DNA of 64,000 bases from JAEUMW01 sp963734295 (GCA_963734295.1 CAVTGS010000012.1:62001-126000); one strand, 5' to 3'; shown: positions 29,904-38,640, numbered from the stretch's first letter. A program made the numbers and translations. The notes: generated by a model from the letters alone, not told the origin.

Positions 29904-31264
29904 AGTGGACCGGTCCGCATTCCCCTGCCGGTACGCTGCACGGGCTGCGTGTACCCGGGCACGTCGAATCGGTCGTGCTCAGCGCTGGGCGTCCGATCGA
30001 CAATGCCACGCGCGCGGCGATGGAACGGCGCTTCGGCGAGCCGTTGGGGGACGTGCGACTGCACACCGATGCGGCCGCGGCGCGGTCCGCGAGCGCAATG
30101 TCGGCCGGGGCTTACGCACTCGGCCGGCATATCGTGTTCGGGCCGGAAGGCTATGCGCCGACAGGAGCCGCGTCGCGCCGGCGGCTCGCGCACGAGCTGA
30201 CGCACGTCGTGCAGCAAAGCCGCGGCGGCGGTTCCGCGCTGTCGACCGCCCAGCGCGAAGGCGAGGCGAGGCAAGCGGCGCGCAGCATCGAAGGGCAAGG
30301 GTCGATGCCCCGCATCAGTGCCGCGACGCCGGCGATCTCGTGCGACGACGGCGCCGGGGCGCCGGCGCAGGGCGCCGAAGCCGAGGCGACATCTGCGGCT
30401 ATTCGCTGCGACATCGGTGCGCTGTGCCGCTTGCGCACGCAGGCACCGGAGGTGATGTCGAGCACCCGGCTCTTGCAGATCTATCGCGATTGCCACCCGG
30501 GCGTGCCGCTCACCAGCCTGATCGCCGGCGACCCGTGCCTGACGCCTAACTTTGGCCTGCCCGCGCTGCCCGGCACTGGGCCCGGCGCGACTCGCACGCC
30601 TGGCGCCGCGCCAGGCACCGGCGGTGCACCGGCGGCAGGCGGCGGCGCGGGCGGCGGGCTGTCGCTGCCGTCGACGACGATCCGCTTCGATCTCGGTCCG
30701 GCCGCGTTCACGGTTAGCCTGCCGTCCTCAATCGCCGTGCAACTGCCGGTGCCGTTCCGCGGCGCGCAGCGCGTGGTGTTCGCGCTGAACGCGAGCACCA
30801 GCGAGTTCTCGTTCAGCGTTACCGTCAACGCGGTGCCGCACGTGCGCATCATGGCGCGCGCCGCGGTCACCACCGAAGGCCGCGGTACCGCCGGGCTCAC
30901 CATCCAGACCACGCGCACGACCTGCCAGGCGGTGAATGCGGCCGAGGCGCGCTCAGCGCTCGAAGCCGCAGGCACGAAGTTGCGCGACGCGATCCAGGCG
31001 GTGCAGACGCCACCGCCGCCGGCGCCGGACGCGAGCCAGATCGAACGCGATCTGGCGCCGCAGGCGCGCCTTGCCGAGGTGGTCGGCGCAGTGGCGAAAG
31101 TGAAGTCCGAAATCGACCGCGTCAGCGCGCGATGCCGAGAGGTACCGGTCGCGAGCTTCGACTTCGGCGTGCAAGGTCCGCTGACCACGCCCGAGACCGG
31201 TCGCCGGTACCGGCGCCAGCCCCCGGCGAGCTTCATCGGCGGCTCGCTGCGGCTGCACTTCTGA
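29900..31264 (+). CDS. DUF4157 cargo protein 3, lacking the cysteine leader
   Basis: The 454-residue protein begins with the DUF4157 domain itself (SVVLSAGRPIDNATRAAMERRFGEPLGDVRLHTD, HELTH near residue 98). The Cys-knuckle leader of the other four copies is absent. A proline/glycine-rich hinge around residues 220-255 precedes a beta-rich segment and a helical C-terminus ending FIGGSLRLHF. This ending, with an aromatic last residue after alternating hydrophobic residues, resembles an outer-membrane-type strand, but one strand is weak evidence. It is coupled to cargo 2 by ATGA overlap. It may therefore act as a partner or accessory to cargo 2 rather than as an independent effector. Confidence 0.7.
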   Translation: MKWTGPHSPAGTLHGLRVPGHVESVVLSAGRPIDNATRAAMERRFGEPLGDVRLHTDAAAARSASAMSAGAYALGRHIVFGPEGYAPTGAASRRRLAHELTHVVQQSRGGGSALSTAQREGEARQAARSIEGQGSMPRISAATPAISCDDGAGAPAQGAEAEATSAAIRCDIGALCRLRTQAPEVMSSTRLLQIYRDCHPGVPLTSLIAGDPCLTPNFGLPALPGTGPGATRTPGAAPGTGGAPAAGGGAGGGLSLPSTTIRFDLGPAAFTVSLPSSIAVQLPVPFRGAQRVVFALNASTSEFSFSVTVNAVPHVRIMARAAVTTEGRGTAGLTIQTTRTTCQAVNAAEARSALEAAGTKLRDAIQAVQTPPPPAPDASQIERDLAPQARLAEVVGAVAKVKSEIDRVSARCREVPVASFDFGVQGPLTTPETGRRYRRQPPASFIGGSLRLHF

Positions 31265-31283
31265 GCGATCCAGGCGAACGATC

Positions 31284-33335
31284 ATGAACACCAGAGTGAG
31301 CGTCGCGAAAGCAGGCACGGCATCCCCGCTGGCCAACGGGATTCCGTTTGTCCAGCGCAAGTGCGCCTGCGGCAGCGCGGCGGGGCTGAGTGGCGAATGT
31401 GAAGAGTGCGGCAAGAAGAAGATGGCGGGTATCCAGACCAAGCTGGCGATCAGCCAACCCGGCGATCCCTATGAGCAGGAAGCGGATCGGGTGGCGACAC
31501 AGGTGATGGCTGCGCGATCACATTCCGCGGTCACCGGCACGCCGTTCCGCATCCAGCAATTCTCAGGGCAACCGGTCGGGCGAACGGGTGTGCCGCTCAC
31601 CAGCGTTGACGAAGTCGTCGCCAGTCCCGGCAGGCCCTTGGAGCCGACGTTGCGGCAGGACATGGAACAGCGCTTCGGGCACGACTTCTCTCGTGTGAGG
31701 GTGCATACCGGCGCGACAGCGGAGCGATCGGCGCGCGGCGTCGGTGCCAAGGCCTATACGGTGGGGCATCGGGTTGTATTCGGTGCGGGCCGCTACGCTC
31801 CGGGGACGCAGGCCGGCCGATGCCTGATCGCGCATGAGTTGACGCACGTGGTGCAGCAGCGGGCCGGTAGCAGTCCGGTAGTGCAGCGCGACGTCGTCGA
31901 CGAGGTGCGCGAAAAGTTGTCATACGGACTATTCGACTGGGCGATCACCGACACCGAAGCGATCGATTCGCTGGCGTTGCTGAGCACCATCCCGCCGGCC
32001 GATCTGCCTGCAGCGCTCTCCCGTCTGGGAACGAAGTTCGTGAGCCGCCTGCTCGACAACCTCCCGGACGCGGCGAAGAGCGGTGAAATCTACCAGCGCC
32101 TGATGACGGCGCTGGGCAGCGCGGGAACCATGGACTATGCGGCCGGCCAGCTCAGTTACGGCCTCTTCGACTGGGCGGTGACCGGCGCCGAAGTCGCGCG
32201 CGTCTTCAATCTTTTCACGAACCTGCCTGCGGCGGAGCGCGAGAATTTCTTGGTGGGTCTGGACAAGGCCGGAAAACTCGGCCGCCTGCTGGGCAACGCG
32301 TCGATCGGCCATTACACGATGCATCTCGTGCCGTGGATGAAGGGCCTCACCAAGGGTCGGCTGAGCCCCGAGCAGCGATCGATCATGCGCACGATCGTCA
32401 AGAAAGCCCCGACGAGTCCGATCGACATCCTGAAGCTGGCGACAGAGCTGCGCTACGACGTGACCATCGGCCCTACGACCATCCCCGGCCGCACCCCGGT
32501 TCCGTGGGACGGCAAGAAGCTGCGGGACACCTACCTCGCGCTCGACCACCTGCCTGAGGCGCACGTCGCCCGCAACAAGGAGCTCGTGCGCTTCGGGCAG
32601 TTCAGCCAACCGGAGCGGAAGCTTGCGGATGACACCACGGTGATCACCGCAGGCGTCTACAACAAGGGCAAGCAAGAGCTCGCCTCGAACGTGAAAAAAC
32701 AAGGCGACATCGCCCCGACGATGATCCACGAGACCGGGCACGCGGTCGATGCCGAAATGGGCTGGAGCACGGGGCCCGAGCCCGCGAAGCCCGAACGCGG
32801 CGGCTGGAAGGAATATCCGGATCACAGAACATGCGCCACCGACATGGTCGACGACTCGAACGGCGGCATCAAGACCAAGCTTGTCGCCGCGCAGCGTACC
32901 GACGTGATCGATGACATGGCGACGGCGATGGGCAACCGCAGCGCGGCGGCGCTGGCCACGGACATCCGCGCCAGGCCATGGTTCAAGGGCCTGCCCGCCG
33001 GCACCCGGTCGGATGTGCTCGACGACCAGGCCCTGAAAGCGATCCCGATCGGATTGCAGACCCCATGGTTCACCGCCGAGGGCGGCGGGGAACATCTCGG
33101 CGATCACGTCTACCAGGAGAGCTACACCCCGACCTGGGTGCGCTACCGGCACGAGGCGCGCAGCCGCATGGTTGCGAAGTATCAATTCCGCGATGCCGGC
33201 GAATGGTTCGCGGAGTGCTACGCCGCGTACTACGACCCCGATAACAAGGTGAAGGGGCAAAAGCTGAACAAGGTGGATGCGAACACCAAGACCTACTTCG
33301 ACAGCCACGTCGATACCCGAGCGCCTACGCGATGA
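31284..33335 (+). CDS. DUF4157 cargo protein 4 with a C-terminal zinc-metallopeptidase-like domain
   Basis: The 683-residue protein carries the Cys-knuckle leader (VQRKCACGSAAGLSGECEECG), the DUF4157 domain (HELTH at about residue 184) and two internal copies of a short repeat (LSYGLFDWAITD and LSYGLFDWAVTG). A C-terminal domain has a second zincin motif, MIHETGHAVD, at about residue 482, with a candidate third ligand in WFAECYAAYY near 642. This pattern fits secreted metalloprotease toxins. The leader DNA is nearly identical to that of cargo 5. No signal peptide is present, as expected for eCIS-delivered cargo. Protease activity is inferred from the motif. Confidence 0.78.
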   Translation: MNTRVSVAKAGTASPLANGIPFVQRKCACGSAAGLSGECEECGKKKMAGIQTKLAISQPGDPYEQEADRVATQVMAARSHSAVTGTPFRIQQFSGQPVGRTGVPLTSVDEVVASPGRPLEPTLRQDMEQRFGHDFSRVRVHTGATAERSARGVGAKAYTVGHRVVFGAGRYAPGTQAGRCLIAHELTHVVQQRAGSSPVVQRDVVDEVREKLSYGLFDWAITDTEAIDSLALLSTIPPADLPAALSRLGTKFVSRLLDNLPDAAKSGEIYQRLMTALGSAGTMDYAAGQLSYGLFDWAVTGAEVARVFNLFTNLPAAERENFLVGLDKAGKLGRLLGNASIGHYTMHLVPWMKGLTKGRLSPEQRSIMRTIVKKAPTSPIDILKLATELRYDVTIGPTTIPGRTPVPWDGKKLRDTYLALDHLPEAHVARNKELVRFGQFSQPERKLADDTTVITAGVYNKGKQELASNVKKQGDIAPTMIHETGHAVDAEMGWSTGPEPAKPERGGWKEYPDHRTCATDMVDDSNGGIKTKLVAAQRTDVIDDMATAMGNRSAAALATDIRARPWFKGLPAGTRSDVLDDQALKAIPIGLQTPWFTAEGGGEHLGDHVYQESYTPTWVRYRHEARSRMVAKYQFRDAGEWFAECYAAYYDPDNKVKGQKLNKVDANTKTYFDSHVDTRAPTR

Positions 33336-33356
33336 GTTTCTGCGAGTGACCGTGAA

Positions 33357-33956
33357 GTGAACGCTGAACCTGTGCACGATCCGGCCGATGTCGACGCGAA
33401 CATCCGACGCCACGCTGCCGCGCGCGCCCGCGAGCTGGGCGGTGCGCCGCATGCGGACGACGTCGAGATCACGTGGGCCGCGCTAGAGGCCCCGCCCGGT
33501 ACAAGGCTGTTCCGCGCGCACTGGGCCGATCGCAGCGGCGAGCGCGCGCTGACCGGCGTGTGGGTCGACGGCGACGTCAACAGCGGTCCGCTCGACGCGA
33601 TCGAGCTTGTGTTGCGCCGCTGGCGCGAGACCATGGGCCATCTGCCGGATGCCGGCGTCGTCGCGTCCATCTGCGCGTTCCTGCTCGACGCCGATTGCCG
33701 TTACCGGCTGTTGGTCGGGCTGATCGAGGAGCGGCTCGAGGCCGTGCCGGCACCACTGCGGCGGCTATTGCACGAACCGGTCTATCTCGGCGGCGAGGCG
33801 GATCTGCCGCTGGCTTTCTGCTGGCTGGATGCTTACGGCAGGCCTCTTCGGGTCCAGATCGGGCGCGACCGCGACGGCCGCATCGCCTTCGAGGCGATTG
33901 CGTTGCAGGACCTGGATCGACGCCAAAGCGGCGAACCGGGAAATCGCGATGAATGA
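33357..33956 (+). CDS. Hypothetical protein inside the cargo island
   Basis: This 199-residue acidic-to-neutral protein starts at a GTG (33357) or at the next in-frame GTG (33372). It has no signal peptide, membrane segment or recognisable motif. Predicted mixed alpha/beta pattern: DDVEITWAALEAPPGTRLFRAHWAD, then helices around IELVLRRWRETMG and RYRLLVGLIEERLEAV. It follows the metallopeptidase-like cargo gene by 21 bases, which is the position expected of a cognate immunity or chaperone protein, but sequence alone does not show either role. Confidence 0.55.
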   Translation: MNAEPVHDPADVDANIRRHAAARARELGGAPHADDVEITWAALEAPPGTRLFRAHWADRSGERALTGVWVDGDVNSGPLDAIELVLRRWRETMGHLPDAGVVASICAFLLDADCRYRLLVGLIEERLEAVPAPLRRLLHEPVYLGGEADLPLAFCWLDAYGRPLRVQIGRDRDGRIAFEAIALQDLDRRQSGEPGNRDE

Positions 33957-33980
33957 AATAACGAAACGGGTTCAGGCGGC

Positions 33981-34298
33981 ATGACCACCCTCCCTAATTC
34001 CCCCAAGCTGATCAAAGGCGGCCTCCTGCCGTCTCAGCGACATCTGGAACAACGAGCCCGAAGCTGCACCGCCCCTGGCGAGTACGAGGTATCGATTCGG
34101 ATCGGCTATGCTGCGACGGCAGCACCGGAGCCCCCAAAAGTCGGCGAGAGCGTCGAAGCTCCCGTGATGCGTTGGCAGCAGACGACGGTGAGCCCGCCCG
34201 TGCGGATGGCGATTCCGCCGTATGCGCGGTCGCAAGAGCACCTGGAGGGCCTGGCCCGGAATTCCGGCACTTCTGACCGAGTCGACGAACGATCATGA
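33981..34298 (+). pseudogene. Truncated duplicate of the tube-initiator gene start
   Basis: The frame opens MTTLPNSPKLIKGGL, matching the first residues of the tube-initiator gene at 35886 (MTGFTASPKLIKGGL), with 27 identical bases at the same distance from the ATG. After base 34025 the similarity stops abruptly and the remaining ~90 codons are unrelated and low in conserved features. The frame overlaps the start of cargo 5. I read it as the left remnant of a duplicated gene start created when cargo 5 was inserted. Whether the chimeric frame is translated is unknown. Confidence 0.6.
33999..34025 (+). repeat. 27-bp direct repeat, left copy
   Basis: The 27 bases are identical to 35904-35930, exactly 1905 bp away, and both begin 18 bases after an ATG. 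The pair brackets cargo gene 5. Confidence 0.85.
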
Positions 34299-35854
34299 AC
34301 AACAGACTGAGCGTCGCGAAGGCAGGCACGGCATCCCCGCTGGCGCACGGGCATCGGTTTCTTCAGCGCAAGTGCGCCTGTGGCGGATCGGCCGGCTTGA
34401 GCGGCCAGTGCGCAGATTGCGACAAGCAGAAGTTGTTGGGCATGCAGACCAAGCTCGCGGTCGGAGACCCCGACGATGCCTACGAGCGCGAGGCGGACCG
34501 GGTGGCGCAGCAGGTGGTCTCCGGCCGGCCCGGGCATGTCGGAGGGATCTCGCCGCTCGCGATCCGCAGCTATGCGCCCCCGCCCACGCAGGCGACTGGA
34601 ACAGCGCCCGCGAGCGTGGATGCCGTGCTTGCGAGTCCCGGCCGGCCGCTGGGTCCCGCGCTGCGCCAGGACATGGAGGGGCGCTTCGGCCACGACTTCT
34701 CGCGCGTGCGCGTGCATACCGGATCGGAGGCCGATCGCTCCACGCGGGACTTGAGCGCGCATGCATACACCCTCGGTCGAGACATCGTGTTCGGCCCGGG
34801 CCGATTCGCGCCCGAGACCAGCGATGGGCGGCACCTGTTGGCCCATGAGCTCACGCACGTCGTGCAGCAGTCGCAAGGCGGACACCACGCGGGCGGACAC
34901 GTGCAGCGCGGCGGTAAGAAGGGCCCGACCACCAAGCCTCACAGTTGCGGCGGATGGACCTGCGCGCCGTCGGGGGACTGCCCCAATCCGGACGGCAAGC
35001 CGGCCCCGAGCACCACCGCCTCCACGAGCTGGTCGCTGACGGCCAACCTCGATCTGGATGTTCTGACGGCGGACGAGATCACGAGCAGCAGCGAAGTTGG
35101 TCACGCCTTCGTGGAGTTCAACGAATCGAACGGCGACCGCTACACCTACGGCCACTATCACAACAAGTCGCGCTCGCCCGATCCGGTCTTTCATCCGCAG
35201 GTGCCCGGTTGCACGGCGCACCCGGACCAGACCCATAGCGGCTGCATCGACATGAGAATTGCCTTCAGCCTGCCGCAGGCGGACTACAAAAACGCACTGG
35301 ACCTCGCGAAGGCATGGTGCGTCGCCGGACAGCCGTACCACATCCTGACCAACAACTGCACCACGTTCGTCGACAACGTCGTCAAGGCAGCCGGCAAGAC
35401 GTTACCCGGTTCGCGTGGCTCAGTAGGACATGGCGCGTACCAGGCGGACAATCCGAACACGTTGTTCGATGCCCATCTGAGCCAATTGGACAACGCCACC
35501 TGGCGCCAGCGCGTCAACGGCGATTTCAATGGCCACTACGACGCCGCCGGCAAGTCCGTCTCGTTCACCAAGTTCGAACTGAAGACCGACGAGAAATTCG
35601 CGGTTGCCGGCAAGTACTCGTATGTCGGCAGCAGCGGCGACACGGTCGAGGGAACCCTGGACGGGCGACTGACCTTCAACGTCGACGCCGCCACCAAGGC
35701 CGTCACGGCTATCGTCAAGTTCGACTGGGTCGAGCCGGGCGGCAGCGGCAAGGGCGTCTGGACGGTGAGCACCGCGGGCGATCTCAAGGGCGACTGGGGC
35801 CGCGGCGCGGCAGAGAGCGGTGCCGGCCGATGGGAACTCGCGAAGACCCCATGA
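34295..35854 (+). CDS. DUF4157 cargo protein 5 with a permuted NlpC/P60-like domain
   Basis: The 519-residue protein has the leader (LQRKCACGGSAGLSGQCADCD), the DUF4157 domain (HELTH near residue 184) and a middle domain with EVGHAFVEF (His at about 270) followed by ILTNNCTTFVDNVV (Cys at about 354). A His before a Cys in NNC context is the order seen in circularly permuted papain-fold enzymes of the NlpC/P60 superclass, which act as amidases, acyltransferases or peptidases. The last ~130 residues form a beta-rich tail (SVSFTKFELKTDEKF...). The gene is bracketed by 27-bp direct repeats. The enzyme class is inferred from motif order and is not certain. Confidence 0.75.
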   Translation: MNNRLSVAKAGTASPLAHGHRFLQRKCACGGSAGLSGQCADCDKQKLLGMQTKLAVGDPDDAYEREADRVAQQVVSGRPGHVGGISPLAIRSYAPPPTQATGTAPASVDAVLASPGRPLGPALRQDMEGRFGHDFSRVRVHTGSEADRSTRDLSAHAYTLGRDIVFGPGRFAPETSDGRHLLAHELTHVVQQSQGGHHAGGHVQRGGKKGPTTKPHSCGGWTCAPSGDCPNPDGKPAPSTTASTSWSLTANLDLDVLTADEITSSSEVGHAFVEFNESNGDRYTYGHYHNKSRSPDPVFHPQVPGCTAHPDQTHSGCIDMRIAFSLPQADYKNALDLAKAWCVAGQPYHILTNNCTTFVDNVVKAAGKTLPGSRGSVGHGAYQADNPNTLFDAHLSQLDNATWRQRVNGDFNGHYDAAGKSVSFTKFELKTDEKFAVAGKYSYVGSSGDTVEGTLDGRLTFNVDAATKAVTAIVKFDWVEPGGSGKGVWTVSTAGDLKGDWGRGAAESGAGRWELAKTP

Positions 35855-35885
35855 GACGCGACCCAACGACGAGCGAGGTGCGAAC

Positions 35886-36549
35886 ATGACCGGCTTTACC
35901 GCATCCCCCAAGCTGATCAAAGGCGGCCTCGTGCTCGATCGACGCCGATACCGCCCGCGTGCTGCGCATCATCTCGCTGCAGTACAACTCCGATTCGCTG
36001 ACGCGCAAGCTCCAGGCGCAGGAGGCGGGCGGCGAGAGCGGCAACCGCGTCGAGCCGATGCGCTTCAAGGGCCCGGCGGTCGAGACGATCAAGCTCGAGG
36101 CCGACATCGACGCGACCGACCAGCTCGAGTTCCCGGACCAGAATCCGAACGCCGGCGAGTTCGGCATCCAGCCGCAGCTCGCGCTGCTCGAATCGCTGGT
36201 GCACCCGACCGCATCGCAGCTGCAATCGGTCGACAGCCAGGCGAGCTCGGGCACGCTCGAGATCGCGCCGATGCTCGCGCCGCTGGTGCTCTTCGTCTGG
36301 AGCAAGAGCCGCATCGTGCCGGTGAAGGTCAGCGACTTCTCGATCACCGAGGAAGCCTTCGATCCGGCGCTGAACCCGATCCGCGCCAAGGTCAGCCTCA
36401 GCCTGCGCGTGCTCTCGGTCGACGACCTCGGCTTCGCGTCGAAGGGCGGCAGCCTCTTCATGACCTATCTGCAGGGCAAGGAGCGCCTCGCCGGCAAGGT
36501 GCAGCCGGTGAGCTTCTCCGACGCTCGGCATCGGAGGGATCGGAGCTGA
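35886..36549 (+). CDS. Tube-initiator protein of the contractile system (Afp7/Pvc7-type N-part), frameshifted
   Basis: The ATG at 35886 reads MTGFTASPKLIKGGLVL, then one extra A at about 35938 breaks the frame. Past it the protein continues DADTARVLRIISLQYNSDSLTRKLQAQEAGG, the pattern of eCIS tube-initiator proteins that link baseplate hub and tube. The core (SDFSITEEAFDPALNPIRAKVSLSLRVLSVDDLG) is the gp54/LysM-partner tube fold. The last ~15 codons before the TGA at 36549 look out of phase; a more typical ending is read in the +1 frame (LGIGGI), so a second indel near 36520 is likely. The gene is essential in related systems, so sequencing error is favoured over decay. Confidence 0.75.
35904..35930 (+). 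repeat. 27-bp direct repeat, right copy
   Basis: This is the right-hand copy of the repeat at 33999-34025. It lies inside the intact 5' end of the tube-initiator gene and encodes SPKLIKGGL. Confidence 0.85.
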
Positions 36550-36913
36550 TCGGACCCGGTACAAGCCTTCCTGCAGGCGAACGCGCTGACGCCGCCGGCC
36601 TTCGCGCCGAGGAGCCGCTACTACGGCATGCCGACCGCGCAGCTCACGCTTGCCCGACGGGCGCACCGTGGTCTTCGTGACGCGCCGCTTCCTGCCGCCG
36701 CCCGAGAACTTCGCGCTGCTGCAGACCGTGACCGTCGTCGCCGGCGACCGGCTCGACAACCTCGCCGCGCACTACCTCGGCGATCCCGAGCAGTCGTGGC
36801 GGCTCTGCGATGCGAACGGCGCGATGCTGCCGGAAGCCTTGGTCTCGAACGTCGGCGCGACGCTCGACATCACGCTGCCGGAAGGCGTGCCTGGAGTGCC
36901 CGATGCTCGCTAA
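36550..36913 (+). CDS. LysM-domain baseplate protein, start unclear and frameshifted at 36651
   Basis: The segment DPVQAFLQANALTPPAFAPRSRYYGMPTAQLTL begins right after the previous stop but without a visible start codon. One extra T at 36650-36651 separates it from PDGRTVVFVTRRFLPPPENF and the LysM motif TVVAGDRLDNLAAHYLGDPEQSWRLCDANGAM. LysM proteins of eCIS connect the tube initiator and VgrG hub. Corrected length is about 120 residues. The missing start suggests another small indel between 36540 and 36555. The stop (36911-36913) lies 8 bases inside the next gene, so the two overlap. Confidence 0.65.
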
Positions 36914-38046
36914 AGGCATCCAGCTCACGCTGCTGATCGGGCCGATCGTCCCGTCCCGGTGCCGCGCGTCGTGCTCGATGCGCTCGAATCCGTCGAGGTG
37001 CGCACCTCTGCCGGAGCCGCGAGCGGTTTCCAGCTCACGTTCCAGATCACCGCGAAGTCGGAGCTCAACACGATCTTCCTGATCGCGGCCGGCACCAATA
37101 CCTCGATGGCCACACCGCCGCTGCGCGTGATGCTGATCGTCACGCTGAACGGCACGCCGCAGCCGCTGTTCGACGGCGTCATGACCAACGTCGACGTGCA
37201 GGCCGGCAGCCAGGGATCACCCGGCACGCTGACCGTCACCGGCGAGGACGTGAGCAAGGTGATGGACATGCAGGACTTCAGCGGCCTGCCTTTTCCTGCA
37301 ATGCCGATCGAAGCGCGCGTCGCGTTGCTGTGCGCGAAGTACGCGCCGTTCGGCATGATCCCGCTGCCGATCCCGATCCTGTTCCCGGACGTGCCGATCC
37401 CGATCGACAAGATCCCGGCGCAGAAGGGCACCGACCTCGCGTACATCCAGCGAGCTCGCGCGCGATGGTCGGCTACGTGTTCTACATCGAGCCGGGTCCG
37501 GCGCTCGGCACCAACGTCGCGTACTTCGGGCCCGAGATCAAGATCGGCGTGCCGCAGCCGGCGCTCAACGTCGACATGGACGCGCTCACGAACGTCGAAT
37601 CGCTGAGCTTCACGTTCGATCCGACGAAGGGCGTGCTGCCGATCGTCTTCATCCAGAACCAGCTCACGCGGGTGCCGATCCCGATCCCGATCCCGAACCT
37701 GAACCCGCTGCAGCCGCCGCTCGCCGCGCTGCCGACGCCGATCTCGAACTTGAAGATCCTGAAGGACACCGCGAAGCTGAACCCGATGCAGGCAATCTCG
37801 CGCGGGCTCGCCGAAGCGGCGAAATCGCAGGACGCGGTGAGCGGCAGCGGCAGCCTCGACGTGCTGCGCTACGGCCGCGTGCTGAAGGCGCGAGGCCTCG
37901 TCGGCGTGCGCGGCGCCGGTATCGCCTACGACGGGCTCTACTACGTGCAGAGCGTGACCAGCACGCTGAAGCGCGGCGAGTTCAAGCAGAGCTTCAAGCT
38001 GACGCGCAACGGGCTGGTGTCGATCACGCCGAGGGTGCCGGTATGA
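36903..38046 (+). CDS. VgrG / phage gpD-like hub protein (Afp8/Pvc8), two frameshifts
   Basis: The start MLAKGIQLTLLIGP continues, after one missing G near 36953, as VPVPRVVLDALESVEVRTSAGAASGFQLTFQI. A second phase change at 37451, an extra C before GAGCTCGCG, leads into ARAMVGYVFYIEPGPALG. The corrected protein is about 380 residues. It shows the gpD/VgrG fold with the hub core (GVRGAGIAYDGLYYVQSVTSTLKRGEFKQSFKLTRNGL) near the end. In eCIS this trimer forms the baseplate hub above the spike. Conserved sequence on all sides of both indels argues for base-call errors. Confidence 0.8.
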
Positions 38047-38070
38047 GCGCCGCACGGCCGCTCCGAAGGC

Positions 38071-38109
38071 GCTCGCTCCCCCTCGGGGGACGGGCCGCAG
38101 GCCCCAGGG
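38071..38109. repeat. GC-rich short hairpin repeat between hub and spike genes
   Basis: A 6-bp stem TCCCCC-TC-GGGGGA (38077-38090) is followed by a second short CCCC/GGGG pairing. It fills the 69-bp gap between two baseplate genes. Short CCCCCTCGGGGG palindromes of this kind are scattered in many Burkholderiales genomes. No U-run follows, so it is not a convincing terminator. Confidence 0.45.
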
Positions 38110-38115
38110 GGCAAC

Positions 38116-38626
38116 ATGACCGAGAAGTTCTACGGCAAGTACCGCGGCCTGGTGCTGAACAACATCGATCCGATGCAGATGAACCGGCTGCATGGTGCAG
38201 GTGCCCGACGTCGCCGGCCTGCTGCCCGCGACCTGGGCGATGCCGTGCGTGCCGGTGGCCGGCATCCAGAACGGCATGGTCGCGCTGCCGCTGATCGGCT
38301 CCGGCGTCTGGGTCGAGTTCGAACAGGGCGACCCCGACTATCCGATCTGGGTCGGCTGCTTCTGGGGCAGCGCGGCCGAGGTGCCGGTGCTCGCGCGCGC
38401 GACGCCGCCCGGCGTGCAGGCGATCACGATGCAGACGCCGCTGCAGAACGGCCTGACGATCAGCGACCTGCCGGGACCGACCGGCGGAATCATGCTGAAG
38501 AGCGCGACCGGCGCGACGCTGATCGTCAACGACACCGGCATCTACATCCAGAACGGCAAGGGCGCGTCGATCGTGATGACCGGGCCCACCGTCACCGTCA
38601 ACGCCGGCGCGTTGACTATCGTGTAA
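38116..38626 (+). CDS. Baseplate spike protein (gpV/gp5-like OB-fold and beta-helix), frameshifted at 38191
   Basis: MTEKFYGKYRGLVLNNIDPMQMNRL is joined, by removing one C in CTG[C]ATGG at 38191, to MVQVPDVAGLLPATWAMPCVPVAG. The OB-fold ends in GSGVWVEFEQGDPDYPIWVGCFWG, the signature of the gpV/gp5 family. A short beta-helix with TGGIMLKSATGATLIVNDTGIYIQNGKGASIVMTGPTVTVNAGALTIV forms the spike shaft. The corrected protein is about 169 residues. It sits between the hub and the PAAR tip gene in the standard eCIS order. Confidence 0.85.
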
Positions 38627-38640
38627 CGGAGCGCCTCGCG

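Noticed and set aside
31264..33335. Lysis or holin gene to release particles
   Set aside because: No short two-helix membrane protein was found in the cluster; the amidase domain at 56442 lies in a different operon and has no holin partner.
36540..36660. True loss of the LysM protein start (decayed gene)
   Set aside because: The conserved protein sequence resumes in full on both sides and the adjacent gene has the same kind of indel; a small sequencing fault is the simpler explanation.
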